Assembly: GCA_964489525.1 (NCBI GenBank)
Contig: CAZAYY010000002.1
Span: 62,001 to 126,000 of the forward strand
Length of the DNA stretch: 64,000 bases
Direction: 5' to 3'
DNA from: CAZAYY01 sp964489525
GTDB taxonomy: Bacteria > Chloroflexota > Anaerolineae > Anaerolineales > JABWBV01
How positions within the stretch are numbered: position 1 is the stretch's first letter; each line of letters opens with the position of its first letter. The notes under the pieces were generated by a model that saw only the letters and a list, made by a program, of their open reading frames with translations, ran no database searches and was not told where the DNA came from. Positions 51,401 to 59,449 of the stretch are shown here, one piece after another. The translations under genes and the position numbers were made by a program.

Positions 51401-52022
51401 CAACCTTTCCAGCAGTATCAGCCAGAGAATTGGCGACCCCAATGGGGTGCTGTTGGGGCTGCGTATCAAATCTGAAATTGCCTATTTTGAAGACCGCTAC
51501 GGCGAAGCATTGAAATACAACCAGGAAGCCCGCCAGCTCAGCCTGCAGCTGAGAAACCCCGATTACCATGTCGATTTGGAGCACCACGCCGGGCTAATTT
51601 ACATGGCCGCCGGCATTTTGGAAAGAGCCGAGCAAAAATTTCTCAAAGTTTTGGCCGAACGCAAAGCCCACAACCAACCACACCGCTTTGTGGAAGACCT
51701 GGCTTGCCTGGCCCAAATTGCCCTTGTTCGCGATGAACCCGAAAAAGCTTTCGGGTACTGCGAAGAGGCCCTGGAGATCGTCGCACAAAACCCCCTGTTG
51801 GCTGGTTCAGAAGAGCCTTTCGATGTTCGCTTGGCCTGCTACCAGGTGTTGGACCGCCTGGGAAAAACCGACCAGGCCCGAGAATTTCTCTTCGATTCGT
51901 ACAATCTGCTGCTCGAAGTGGCTGGCCGCATCCAGGATAAAGCCATGCAAACCAGCTATTTAAACCAGGTTGCCACTCACCGGGCCCTGGCCCGCGCCTA
52001 CAAGGCCCTGACCCATGCATAA
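48432..52022 (+). CDS. Serine/threonine kinase - AAA ATPase - TPR regulatory protein
   Basis: A 1196-residue cytoplasmic protein. Residues 1-280 are a Hanks-type kinase with LGQGGMGVVHRA, VALKRV, the catalytic HRDLKPAN (about 145) and DFG (VLDFGLA), all intact. Residues about 295-560 are an AAA_16-type ATPase with Walker A GGESGVGKS (about 324) and Walker B LLILEDLQWA. From about 690 to the end come eight or more TPRs (SGIGEVYYTQMKYAEARQSW and similar). The design resembles PknK-like and STAND signalling proteins but lacks a DNA-binding domain, so it probably signals by phosphorylation and assembly. The gene stands alone. Confidence 0.88.
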   Translation: MNHPHLFDGRYILHEPLGQGGMGVVHRATDRLNGQVVALKRVLPQGIPAQPWPPKTTQTSLSRHRFSIALANEFKALASLRHPHIISVIEYGFDDQRAPYFTMEYLDDARPLLEASHNAPVETRVRYLLELLQALAYLHRHGILHRDLKPANVVVSGQQVKVLDFGLAAIFETATEPVGTLMYMAPEVIEGGALSEAADLFVVGILAHQVLTGRHPFQAATPEEFFLALLNNPVALDDFPPEAPLGEVVKKLLSRRPDQRYQRADQCLKDIYHCLGWHLPPESPEILESHLQAARFVGRQAEMDRLMTALERALDGRGSAILVGGESGVGKSRLLQEVRSRAMVRGMQVLNGQGVSESGGYPFLFWRAPLQRLLLTTPVSDRSAGVLREILPDIDTIRGAASQPPPVLEPLAARQRLLSEIAGVFKAQERPTLLILEDLQWAVESLEALRWLVRQVANMPLVIVGSYRDDEAPNLPAQLVGMEILRLGRLTAAEISELSTSMLGEAGKQPDVVQHLQQQTEGNVFFLVEVVRSLAQNAGRISAIDLAGVSDSLIPSGVQALIQRRLAYVPPEDQDLLKVAAVAGRQLNLGLLSAVLLARGNHPANLDRWLAQCADAFVLEVHEGRWRFVHDKLREGLLANVGEQELLTLHRLVAQTLEKLDEPLADRAPSLVFHWHKVGDRTKEFHYAMLAARFAVSSLANHDALYYYRRAYDLLPEGAPEAQAASHAHLLQQIITYAGLLANHDEQRFALETYSDLAQSLGAEATCEAALLWAGYHYKTGSYPEALKQAAGAFSTAQQASLPVFGARSLLQRADVLLEQAKNDEALACYLDALPVFQAHSLKAFEAQALSGIGEVYYTQMKYAEARQSWETAVEIYRMAGIRQGEAESLRKIGKLLTILGKNEESKPYYLQSLRLNRQIGDRFGEALCTNNLGIVIEYQGDYAAALEYFRQSLAIFQETDNPQWESRLLGNIAILFVRVGNYTEAQVYSNLSSSISQRIGDPNGVLLGLRIKSEIAYFEDRYGEALKYNQEARQLSLQLRNPDYHVDLEHHAGLIYMAAGILERAEQKFLKVLAERKAHNQPHRFVEDLACLAQIALVRDEPEKAFGYCEEALEIVAQNPLLAGSEEPFDVRLACYQVLDRLGKTDQAREFLFDSYNLLLEVAGRIQDKAMQTSYLNQVATHRALARAYKALTHA

Positions 52023-52120
52023 GTGACCTTATCCCCAGGTGTGCAAAGATTGCTCAGTCGCCTACGCCCGCCGCTGTGGCGGTACAAAACAACACACATC
52101 GTTCCTGTTCCGAACGCCCC

Positions 52121-52167
52121 CTTTTGTGTCATCCCGAACGGCCCAAGCCGGAGGATTGACACAAAAG
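52121..52167. repeat. Long imperfect palindrome of the GTCATCCCGAACG type
   Basis: CTTTTGTGTCA (52121-52131) is inverted at 52157-52167. Between them ATCC and GGAT, and CGGC and GCCG, extend the stem. It resembles widely dispersed elements with GTCATCC...GGAT ends and lies between the kinase gene and the L9 promoter. The remaining leader shows no gene. Confidence 0.7.
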
Positions 52168-52216
52168 TTGAAAACCATAGTCTCTCAGACCATTTTAACG
52201 CTGCGCCGCCAAAAGG

Positions 52217-52246
52217 TTGACGCAGCAGGCGGTTTTCTGGTAAAAT
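52217..52246 (+). promoter_or_regulatory. Promoter for rplI
   Basis: TTGACG (52217-52222) and TAAAAT (52241-52246) are 18 bases apart, and TGG precedes the -10 (TGn-extended). The 115-base leader to L9 includes a small hairpin, GGGCG/CGCCC (52331-52345), just before the ribosome-binding site. Confidence 0.75.
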
Positions 52247-52361
52247 CTGCGGGCTTTCAGCGTAGTACCCTTCGCGAAAGCCTGGGCAGCGGTAAATTTC
52301 TGATGCCGCACCCCAGCAAACCATCATTCTGGGCGAAAAGCGCCCAAAGGGCTTGAACAAC

Positions 52362-52892
52362 ATGAAAGTACTTTTGACCAAAGACGTTCCAAAACTTGGC
52401 CGTGCCGGCGACGTGAAAAAAGTCGCAGATGGGTACGGTCGTAATTATTTAATCCCGCATGGCCTGGCAATGCTGGCTACGCCGGGCGCCATGAAGCAGG
52501 CCGAACGGATTAAAGCCAAGGCAGACGAACGCCGTGCCATTCTGAACAACGAAATGAGCGGCATTGCCAACATCATTAAAGGCCAGATGGTTTCTTTTGG
52601 CGTGCGCGCCAGCGAAACGGGCCGCCTGTATGGTTCGGTTACCACCCGGATGATTTCCGACAGCATTTCCGAGCGCTTTGGGGTTGAGATCAACCATCGC
52701 CAGGTAGAAGTGGACCCGCTGCGCATGTTGGGCATTTACACCGTTCCCGTGCGCCTGACCATTGACCTCGCTCCTGAAATCACCGTGGTTGTTCACCGCG
52801 AAGGCGAAACCCCCGCCGCACTGATGGCCGCCGCTGCAGAAGAAGCCTTCGAAGAAGAAACTGAAGAAGAAACCCCAACTGAAACGGCCTAA
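52362..52892 (+). CDS. rplI: 50S ribosomal protein L9
   Basis: A 176-residue L9. The conserved N-terminal rRNA-binding domain is MKVLLTKDVPKLGRAGDVKK followed by VADGYGRNYLIPHGLA. A long connecting helix and the C-terminal domain (GRLYGSVTT, GVEINHRQVEV) follow. The last 20 residues are an acidic Glu/Thr tail, longer than in most L9 proteins. The ATG at 52362 matches the universal N-terminus; a TTG at 52353 would add three residues. The gene stands apart from rpsF, ssb and rpsR. Confidence 0.96.
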   Translation: MKVLLTKDVPKLGRAGDVKKVADGYGRNYLIPHGLAMLATPGAMKQAERIKAKADERRAILNNEMSGIANIIKGQMVSFGVRASETGRLYGSVTTRMISDSISERFGVEINHRQVEVDPLRMLGIYTVPVRLTIDLAPEITVVVHREGETPAALMAAAAEEAFEEETEEETPTETA

Positions 52893-52906
52893 ACCGTACC
52901 AGGTAC

Positions 52907-52933
52907 AAACGCAGGCCGCCTGGCCTGCGTTTT
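52907..52933 (+). terminator. Rho-independent terminator after rplI
   Basis: AAACGCAGGCC (52907-52917) pairs with GGCCTGCGTTT (52922-52932/3) around GCCT. The T-run is short. Confidence 0.75.
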
Positions 52934-52954
52934 GATAACCGGATATTTCTCAAT

Positions 52955-52981
52955 ACCCTGGCAGCCCAAGACTGCCAGGGT
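52955..52981 (+). terminator. Second hairpin between rplI and the RodZ-like gene
   Basis: ACCCTGGCAG (52955-52964) pairs perfectly with CTGCCAGGGT (52972-52981). Without a T-run, it may be a leader structure of the next gene or a repeat. Confidence 0.5.
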
Positions 52982-53030
52982 GTGGGATTTTCCGGTGTTT
53001 TGATTTATAAACCGTTCAAACTGAGGCAGC

Positions 53031-54272
53031 ATGTCCGCAAGCGTTGGCCAAAAACTCCGCCAGGCCCGCCAGGCAAAAGAGCTTAGCCTCGAAAAAGCCG
53101 CCCGGGATACATTCATCCGCCTCCCCTTTTTGCAGGCATTGGAAGCGGGTCAGTTAGATTTGCTTCCATCCAAAGCCCAGGCTCGCGGTTTTGTCCGTTC
53201 GTACGCTGTTTACCTGGGCCTCGACCCTGCACCATTGCTCGTCGCTTTGGAAAAGGGCGAGCCGCCTGCCGAAGATGCCGCTTCCCCCACCCAGGCTTCC
53301 CTTCCCAGGCCCGCTTCTGCCGGGCAAACCACCGAAGCCATCTTTCGCGAAATTGGGCAGGTTTTACGTTCGCAGCGCGAGCTTTTGGGGTTTGTTTTGA
53401 CCGATGTTGAGCAGCAAACCCACATCCGCCTGCACTACCTGAAAGCCCTCGAAAGCGGCAGTTTGGAAAATATGCCCTCTTTGGTGCAGGCCCGTGGAAT
53501 GTTGAGCAATTACGCTTTGTTCCTGGGGCTGGATGCTGATGCCCTGCTGCTGCGCTATGCCGAGGCGCTCCAAATTGACCTGGAAACCCGCCGCGGCCCG
53601 CGCCGCGTAACGCCTGAAGCCCAACCCAAAACCCGGGCTGCCTCTGGTTTGCGCCGGCTGCTTTCTGCCGACCTGGTGTTTGGGGTTACGGGGGTGGTGG
53701 TTGTGTTGGCGTTTGTCATCTGGGGGGCAATTCAGGTCAGCTCCCTCTCCAATATCCAGGCCAATGGTGGCAATATTTTGGGCACCGAATCTCCCGCAAC
53801 CCCTACGGTAACGGCCACCCCTGTGCCGCTGGCCTCGGCGCCTGCCTCGAATGGTCAGCCCGAAGCCACCCCAACCCCCCTGGGCGGCGGCAGTGTCATC
53901 ATTGTGCCTACTGCAAGTGTTGGGCAGGTCCAGGTGTATATTGTCGCCCGTCAGCGGGCCTGGATGCGGGTGGTTGTAGACGGGCAAACCCAGTTTGAAG
54001 GCCGCACCGTTCCTGGAAGTGCCTATAGTTTTTCCGGGCGCAGCACGGTTGAACTGCTCACCGGCAACGCAGCCGGGCTGCAGGTGTTTTACAACCAGCG
54101 CGACCTGGGCAGCCTGGGCTTTTTGGGCGAAGTTGTTTCCCGTACCTTTACATTGGATGGTGTGATTGTTCCAACCCCGCTGCCAACAGCCACCAGCCTG
54201 ACACCTACCCCAACCCCCACAGTAACCCCGGACCCGCGCATTACCCCACCACCCACCGACACAGGCAATTGA
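53031..54272 (+). CDS. RodZ-like membrane protein with two N-terminal HTH domains
   Basis: A 413-residue protein. Two related helix-turn-helix modules lie in the cytoplasmic part: LRQARQAKELSLEKAARDTF (about 8-75) and LRSQRELLGFVLTDVEQQTH (about 112-185). One transmembrane helix (about 222-243) leads to a Thr/Pro linker and a DUF4115 beta domain (VYIVARQRAWMRVVVDGQ) outside. A second Thr/Pro tail ends the protein. RodZ links MreB to the cell wall machinery; a single HTH is usual, so the duplication is notable. It precedes rimO, a common neighbourhood for RodZ homologues. Confidence 0.85.
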   Translation: MSASVGQKLRQARQAKELSLEKAARDTFIRLPFLQALEAGQLDLLPSKAQARGFVRSYAVYLGLDPAPLLVALEKGEPPAEDAASPTQASLPRPASAGQTTEAIFREIGQVLRSQRELLGFVLTDVEQQTHIRLHYLKALESGSLENMPSLVQARGMLSNYALFLGLDADALLLRYAEALQIDLETRRGPRRVTPEAQPKTRAASGLRRLLSADLVFGVTGVVVVLAFVIWGAIQVSSLSNIQANGGNILGTESPATPTVTATPVPLASAPASNGQPEATPTPLGGGSVIIVPTASVGQVQVYIVARQRAWMRVVVDGQTQFEGRTVPGSAYSFSGRSTVELLTGNAAGLQVFYNQRDLGSLGFLGEVVSRTFTLDGVIVPTPLPTATSLTPTPTPTVTPDPRITPPPTDTGN

Positions 54273-54319
54273 CATTGATTGAATAAACAACCCTAACTTT
54301 CCAAGAAGGTCTGCTTAAA

Positions 54320-55738
54320 ATGAGCAAAAAACAAGCCAAATCCTTTCATCTCATTTCGCTTGGCTGCGCCAAGAACACGGTAGATTCCGATTCAATGGCC
54401 CAACTCCTTTCGGGTGCCGGCTACCAACCGGAAGCCAACCCCAAAAAAGCCAGTGTCCTGCTGGTTAACACCTGCGGCTTCATTGGCCCGGCCAAGGAAG
54501 AATCGCTGCGCGTCCTGCGCGAAATGGCGGAATTAAAGCGCAGCGGCCAGCTTCTGATTGCAGCAGGCTGCCTCACCCAGCGCTATGGCCAGGAAGTTGT
54601 GCGCCAGGTTCCTGGCATTGATGGCCTCCTGGGGACCCGCCGCTGGATGGATATTGTGGATGTGGTTGACCAGCTGCGCAGCCGCAAACACCCCGAGCCT
54701 TTGTATCACCTGCCGTTGGACGCAGCCACGGTGGGCAGCGACGAAAAAGAAGCCCTGCGGGTTTCTGTTCAGGGGGCAAGCGCCTACCTGAAAGTTGCAG
54801 ACGGCTGCCGCCGCCCGTGCGCTTTTTGCGCCATTCCCCTGATTAAAGGCACCGCCGTCAGCCGGCCCATTGAGGCCATTGTGCGCGAAGCCCAGGAACT
54901 GCGCGATCTGGGTGTGCGCGAGCTGATTCTGATTGCCCAGGATACCACCGATTATGGCCACGACCTCGGTCTGAAAGATGGCCTTGCCCAGCTGACCGAG
55001 AAGCTTGTGAAGACTGTGCCGGATATGGATTGGGTGCGCATTATGTATGCCTACCCCGGGGCGGTAACCGACCGGCTGATTGACGTCATGGCCAGTCACA
55101 AACAAATGATTCCGTACCTCGACATGCCCTTGCAGCACGCCCACCGCGCCACGCTGCTGCGCATGCGCCGCCCGGCCAATATGGATTGGGTGTATAAAAC
55201 CCTTTCCAAAATGCGCACCGCCATGCCCGACCTGGCCCTGCGCACCACCTTTATTGTGGGTTATCCCGGCGAAACCGAAGAAGAGTTCAATACCCTGTTA
55301 GACTTTATTCGCGAAATTCGCTTCGACCGGGTGGGCGCCTTCCAATTTTCTTTTGAACCAGGCACAACCAGCGAACCGCTTGGCGATCCCATTCCGGCGG
55401 AAGTAAAACAAGAACGTTGGGAACGCCTGATGGCCCTCCAGCAGGGCATTTCATTGGAGCGCAACCAGGCCTTTGTGGGCCAGACCATGCAGGTGTTGGT
55501 TGAAGGCCAGGGCGAAGTCGAAGGCAGCCGCGAAAAAATTTCAATTGGCCGCACTTACCGCGACGCCCCCGAAATTGACGGCGTGGTTCTCATTGAAGGC
55601 GAAGTACCCCCCGGCGAGATGGTCCCGGCACGCATCACCGGTGCAATGACCTACGACCTGACCGCCACCGTGGATTGGGGCACCCATGCCGTCATTGGCC
55701 TGGACCAGATTACCCCGGGCTCGCCTTTGCCTCGCTAA
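54320..55738 (+). CDS. rimO: Ribosomal protein S12 (Asp88) methylthiotransferase RimO
   Basis: A 472-residue methylthiotransferase. The N-terminal cluster-binding domain has ISLGCAKNTVDSD, VNTCGFIGPAKEES and AAGCLTQRY (three Cys). The radical SAM core has CRRPCAFCAIP (about 162-172) and IVGYPGETEEEF, and a TRAM domain ends the protein. It adds a methylthio group to an Asp of ribosomal protein S12, using two 4Fe-4S clusters. AAGAAGGTC lies upstream. RimO is chosen over MiaB because of the SLGCAKNTVDSD signature. Confidence 0.95.
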   Translation: MSKKQAKSFHLISLGCAKNTVDSDSMAQLLSGAGYQPEANPKKASVLLVNTCGFIGPAKEESLRVLREMAELKRSGQLLIAAGCLTQRYGQEVVRQVPGIDGLLGTRRWMDIVDVVDQLRSRKHPEPLYHLPLDAATVGSDEKEALRVSVQGASAYLKVADGCRRPCAFCAIPLIKGTAVSRPIEAIVREAQELRDLGVRELILIAQDTTDYGHDLGLKDGLAQLTEKLVKTVPDMDWVRIMYAYPGAVTDRLIDVMASHKQMIPYLDMPLQHAHRATLLRMRRPANMDWVYKTLSKMRTAMPDLALRTTFIVGYPGETEEEFNTLLDFIREIRFDRVGAFQFSFEPGTTSEPLGDPIPAEVKQERWERLMALQQGISLERNQAFVGQTMQVLVEGQGEVEGSREKISIGRTYRDAPEIDGVVLIEGEVPPGEMVPARITGAMTYDLTATVDWGTHAVIGLDQITPGSPLPR

Positions 55739-55775
55739 CTCGGGTGTACCAACGCCAGCCCACTCACTTTTTTGG

Positions 55776-56819
55776 ATGATGATGAAACCCTTCCTTTCTC
55801 CCGAACTTGAATTTGCCATCCTGGCAGTCCAAAAAGCCGCGTTCTTGGCGGCCAATATCCAGCGCGAGCTGGTGGGGGCTGCGGCGAAACCCGCTGCCCT
55901 GACCAAAGAAGACCGTTCACCGGTGACCGTTGCCGATTTTGCCGCCCAGGCTTTGGTGGCGCGCCTGCTCAAACAGGCTTTTCCCCAAGACCCATTGGTG
56001 GGCGAAGAAAGCGCCGCCGCCCTGCGCAGCCCGGCAGAGAAACATACCCTGGAGCAGGTGACCCAATTTGTGGGGCGGCTGCTGCCCGAGGCCAGCCCAG
56101 ACGCCATTTGTCGTTGGATTGACCATGGTAGTGAAAGCCCGGCTGCACCGCGCCGCTTTTGGACCCTGGACCCCATTGATGGTACCAAAGGCTTTTTACG
56201 CGGCGACCAATACGCGGCTGCCCTGGCTTTGGTGGAAGATGGCCAGGTGGTTTTGGGCGTGTTGGGCTGCCCAAACCTGCACCTGCACGCATCCGCTGGA
56301 CGGCCTGTGCTTTCCCCGGGGGCTGGGGGGGTGTTGGCCTTCGCACAGCGAGGCCAGGGAGCCTGGGTTGCCCCGCTGGACACACCCCCTGCGCCCGCGC
56401 ATTTTGCCCGGCTGTCTGTTTCGGAAACGGCCAACCCGGCCCAGGCCCGGCTGCTGCGTTCGTTTGAATCCGGCCACACCAATGTAGACCAGATTGAACA
56501 GATGGCCGCCCGCCTGGGCATCCTGGCGGCTCCAGTCAAAATGGACAGCCAGGCCAAGTATGCCCTGCTGGCCGCTGGTGCTGGCGAAGCCCTGGTTCGC
56601 CTGCTTTCTCCCAGCCAGCCCGATTATCGTGAAAAAATTTGGGACCAGGCAGCCGGCTCCATTGTCATTGAAGAGGCTGGCGGGCGCGTCACCGATATGC
56701 ATGGCCGCCCGTTCGACTTTTCCACCGGGCGTACACTGCAGGCCAACCAGGGCGTTTTGGCGACCAACGGCCTGCTTCACGAGGCATTTCTCGATGCACT
56801 GGGGCAGATTGGGGTCTGA
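55776..56819 (+). CDS. 3'(2'),5'-bisphosphate nucleotidase (HAL2/CysQ-like)
   Basis: A 347-residue inositol monophosphatase-fold enzyme. Metal-binding motifs are SPVTVADFAAQALV, VGEES, WTLDPIDGTKGFLRGDQYAAALAL and WDQAAGSIVIEEAGG with its Asp. The length and the DPIDGTKGF(L)RG form fit the HAL2/MET22 group that removes the 3'-phosphate from PAP made in sulfate assimilation. The start is one of three consecutive ATGs (55776, 55779, 55782). Its TGA overlaps the next ATG. Confidence 0.88.
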   Translation: MMMKPFLSPELEFAILAVQKAAFLAANIQRELVGAAAKPAALTKEDRSPVTVADFAAQALVARLLKQAFPQDPLVGEESAAALRSPAEKHTLEQVTQFVGRLLPEASPDAICRWIDHGSESPAAPRRFWTLDPIDGTKGFLRGDQYAAALALVEDGQVVLGVLGCPNLHLHASAGRPVLSPGAGGVLAFAQRGQGAWVAPLDTPPAPAHFARLSVSETANPAQARLLRSFESGHTNVDQIEQMAARLGILAAPVKMDSQAKYALLAAGAGEALVRLLSPSQPDYREKIWDQAAGSIVIEEAGGRVTDMHGRPFDFSTGRTLQANQGVLATNGLLHEAFLDALGQIGV

Positions 56820-58432
56820 TGAAAGCTGCTCGTAACCCAACGCCCAGGTGGGCCTGGCCAGGTTTTTCAGGGCTGCAAAGGCTCGCACTTCCGGGTTGGT
56901 TGAATGCTCGCTGGCCGGCTTTGCTGGCTGTTTTGTTCAGCCTGGGGGCTTTTTGGGGCGCTTACCGGGCCGCGCTGGATGCCTTCGAAGCGATCCCCCA
57001 TTTAGAAGATGAGCTTGCTTATGTCTGGCAGGCCAATGTCATTGCCAATGGCGATTTGTTCATCCCCTCTCCGGAGCATTCCAACCACTTCATGGTTCCC
57101 TTCGTGGTGGACTACCAGGGCCAGCGCTTTGGAAAATATCCGCTGGGTTGGCCGGTGGTGCTTGGGGTGGGCGTTTTTTTTGGGCTGCGCACCCTGGTGA
57201 ACCCGCTGCTGGCTGCCCTGGCCGTCTGGTTTTCATACCGGTTGGGGCAAAAGCTGTTGGGCAATGTGGTTGGCGTTTTGATGGCTTTTCTCACGGCAAC
57301 CTCTCCATTTGTCATTCTCAACAGCGGTTCGCTGCTGTCCCACCCGCTGGGTTTGCTTTTAGCCCTGGCTTTTGTCCTTTTTTGGTTAGATGCCTTTCCT
57401 GGGGATTCGCGCCCGGGCACACTGCCGGCCCGTCTCCATTGGCTGCCCCCGGTTGCTGCCGGGCTGACATTAGGCTTATTGGCCCTGACTCGCCCGTTCA
57501 CGGCGGTGATGCTGGCCCTGCCCTTTGGGGTGGAAGGTTTGCAAAAACTCTTTTTGGGTTCCTGGCCCGAACGCCGCCGGATTCTTGTGCTGGGTATCGC
57601 TGCGGGCAGTGTGGCCTTGCTTCACTTTCTCTGGCAGGCCGCAGCCACGGGCGATCCGTTTTTAAACCCTTATGAACTTTGGTGGCATTACGACAAAATT
57701 GGCTTTGGCGAGGGTTATGGGGTCACCCAAACCGGCCACAGCCTGCGAAAAGCATGGATCAACACCCGTTTCAGCCTGCAGGTTGGGTTAAGCGACCTGT
57801 TTGGCTGGCCCAGGCTTTCGTGGATTTTCCTGCCTTTTGGGGTTTGGGCCATTCGTAAAAGCGCTTCGGCAGCCCTGGCTTCCATTCCCTTCTTCAGCCT
57901 GGCATTGGGCTACCTGGCTTATTGGATTGGCGCCTGGTTGTTTGGCCCGCGCTACTGGTATGAAGGCTTGTTCTCACTCACCCTGCTCACCGCGGCCGGG
58001 GTTGCCTGGTTGGCGGGTTGGCCGCTGGGTTGGAATGCTGCTCCCTCTGTCCAGCAGCCCCCCCGCAAAAAATGGCGTCCACTCGCAGTATTTGCCCTCT
58101 TTGCCATCCTGGCCGCTGGCAACCTGTGGTTATACCTTCCCACCCGCGTTGCCAGTATGCATAATCTTTACAATATCCGCGCCGAACGTATGGAGCCCTT
58201 TTTGGCCGCCGCCAACCAGGACAAAACTCCGGCGGTGGTGATTGTGAACGCCAAACACTGGACCGATTACGGCACCCTGCTGGAATTACAAGACCCCTAC
58301 CTGACAACCCCCTGGGTGTTTTCTTATGGGGGCTCTGCCCAAACCCAGCTCGACCTGCCCCGCCTGTTTCCAGGGCGCAATTATTATATTTACTACCCCC
58401 AAACAAACCGCCTGCGCCAGATTGAGCCTTAA
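56819..58432 (+). CDS. GT39-like integral membrane glycosyltransferase
   Basis: A 537-residue polytopic protein with about ten hydrophobic helices. The first outside loop has AIPHLEDELAYVWQANVIANGD, an acidic motif typical of GT-C (PMT/ArnT-like) enzymes that use lipid-linked sugars. The C-terminal 130 residues form a soluble domain. It should glycosylate a protein or lipid on the outer side of the membrane; donor and acceptor are unknown. Thr/Pro-rich surface proteins encoded in the window are possible acceptors (speculative). The start overlaps the nucleotidase stop and the stop overlaps the convergent EamA stop. Confidence 0.78.
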   Translation: MKAARNPTPRWAWPGFSGLQRLALPGWLNARWPALLAVLFSLGAFWGAYRAALDAFEAIPHLEDELAYVWQANVIANGDLFIPSPEHSNHFMVPFVVDYQGQRFGKYPLGWPVVLGVGVFFGLRTLVNPLLAALAVWFSYRLGQKLLGNVVGVLMAFLTATSPFVILNSGSLLSHPLGLLLALAFVLFWLDAFPGDSRPGTLPARLHWLPPVAAGLTLGLLALTRPFTAVMLALPFGVEGLQKLFLGSWPERRRILVLGIAAGSVALLHFLWQAAATGDPFLNPYELWWHYDKIGFGEGYGVTQTGHSLRKAWINTRFSLQVGLSDLFGWPRLSWIFLPFGVWAIRKSASAALASIPFFSLALGYLAYWIGAWLFGPRYWYEGLFSLTLLTAAGVAWLAGWPLGWNAAPSVQQPPRKKWRPLAVFALFAILAAGNLWLYLPTRVASMHNLYNIRAERMEPFLAAANQDKTPAVVIVNAKHWTDYGTLLELQDPYLTTPWVFSYGGSAQTQLDLPRLFPGRNYYIYYPQTNRLRQIEP

Positions 58433-59346
58433 TGGTCTTCGCGCTGCACAGTGAGCAGCGCCAGGCCGGCAAACAGCAGCCCAATGCCCAGCCAGCCACC
58501 CCAACCAGAGATTTGTTCGCCCACCACAACCAGCCCCAACAGCCCGGCGGTCAGCGGCTCAGCCAGGGTCAGGGTGGTGGCTGTGCCAACCGTGGTCAGG
58601 CGCAGCCCCTGCGCAAAGAGCGAATAGGCCAGCGCTGTTGCCATCACCCCCAACCAGAGTGCCACCGCCAGCCCCTGGGGCTGTGCCAACCAGTTTAATT
58701 CGCGCTGCAGCAGTGCTGGCAGCAGCATCAAACCGCCAATGGAAAAAACTACGGCGAGCACCTTATCGGCGGGGTGGTTTTCGAGCAAACGCTTGCTCAG
58801 TGCTACGTACAGGGCGTAGACAAACCCCGCCCCCACCGCCAACACCACCCCCCAATATACCTGTCCGGCTTCACCTGCCAGGGTCGTCCGGCCTGCGGCG
58901 GGGAACACCAACAAAACCGCCCCCGCAATGGCCAATAAGGTTGCTGTGGCCCAGCGCATGGTGGGCGGCTCGCGGTGCAGCCAAAAACCCAGGATCCCCC
59001 CGAAAATGGGCGCCGAGCCAATGCCCACAATCGTTCCCACCGCCACACCTGCCCGGCTAACGCCTTCGAAGAAGAAAACATTGTAAGCAGCCATACACAG
59101 TGCCGCCAGCAAAGTGGGACGCCAGCGCCAGCCCTGGCCCAGCCCGTCGCGTAACGACCCGCGCCAGCCAGCCACACCCAACAGCGCCATTCCCCCCACC
59201 ACCATGCGCAGCGCCCCCACCGCCAGCGGCGATGCTCCTACCGGTGCCAGCGCCTGGCTGGTGCCCGTTGTGCCCCAAAGCATTGCTGCCGCCAAAACCA
59301 GCAAACTGCCCGTTACACGCCTGGAAAACAGAGGGTTAGATTTCAT
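58429..59346 (-). CDS. EamA (DMT superfamily) transporter
   Basis: A 305-residue protein with ten hydrophobic helices in two EamA repeats: LLVLAAAMLWGTTGTSQALAP opens the first and VYWGVVLAVGAGFVYALYVALSKR opens the second. The typical LEPLTAGLLGLVVVGEQ-like segment appears as LAEPLTAGLLGLVVVGEQ. Members export amino acids or metabolites. It is monocistronic and convergent with the GT39 gene, sharing TTAA at the stops. Confidence 0.88.
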   Translation of the reverse strand: MKSNPLFSRRVTGSLLVLAAAMLWGTTGTSQALAPVGASPLAVGALRMVVGGMALLGVAGWRGSLRDGLGQGWRWRPTLLAALCMAAYNVFFFEGVSRAGVAVGTIVGIGSAPIFGGILGFWLHREPPTMRWATATLLAIAGAVLLVFPAAGRTTLAGEAGQVYWGVVLAVGAGFVYALYVALSKRLLENHPADKVLAVVFSIGGLMLLPALLQRELNWLAQPQGLAVALWLGVMATALAYSLFAQGLRLTTVGTATTLTLAEPLTAGLLGLVVVGEQISGWGGWLGIGLLFAGLALLTVQREDH

Positions 59347-59402
59347 AACCAGGATTGTAACACCCCCTTTGCCTGATTCCTCACTTGGAATTTAACCAAC
59401 CC

Positions 59403-59411
59403 TGGTAAAAT
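59403..59411 (+). promoter_or_regulatory. Extended -10 promoter for the DsbA-cyclophilin gene
   Basis: TGG-TAAAAT is identical to the extended -10 elements at 9486 and 52238. It lies 38 bases before the ATG, with AAAGGAAA as ribosome-binding site. Confidence 0.6.
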
Positions 59412-59449
59412 GTGCCTGTTAATATTTCACCTGTAAAGGAAAACACCCA

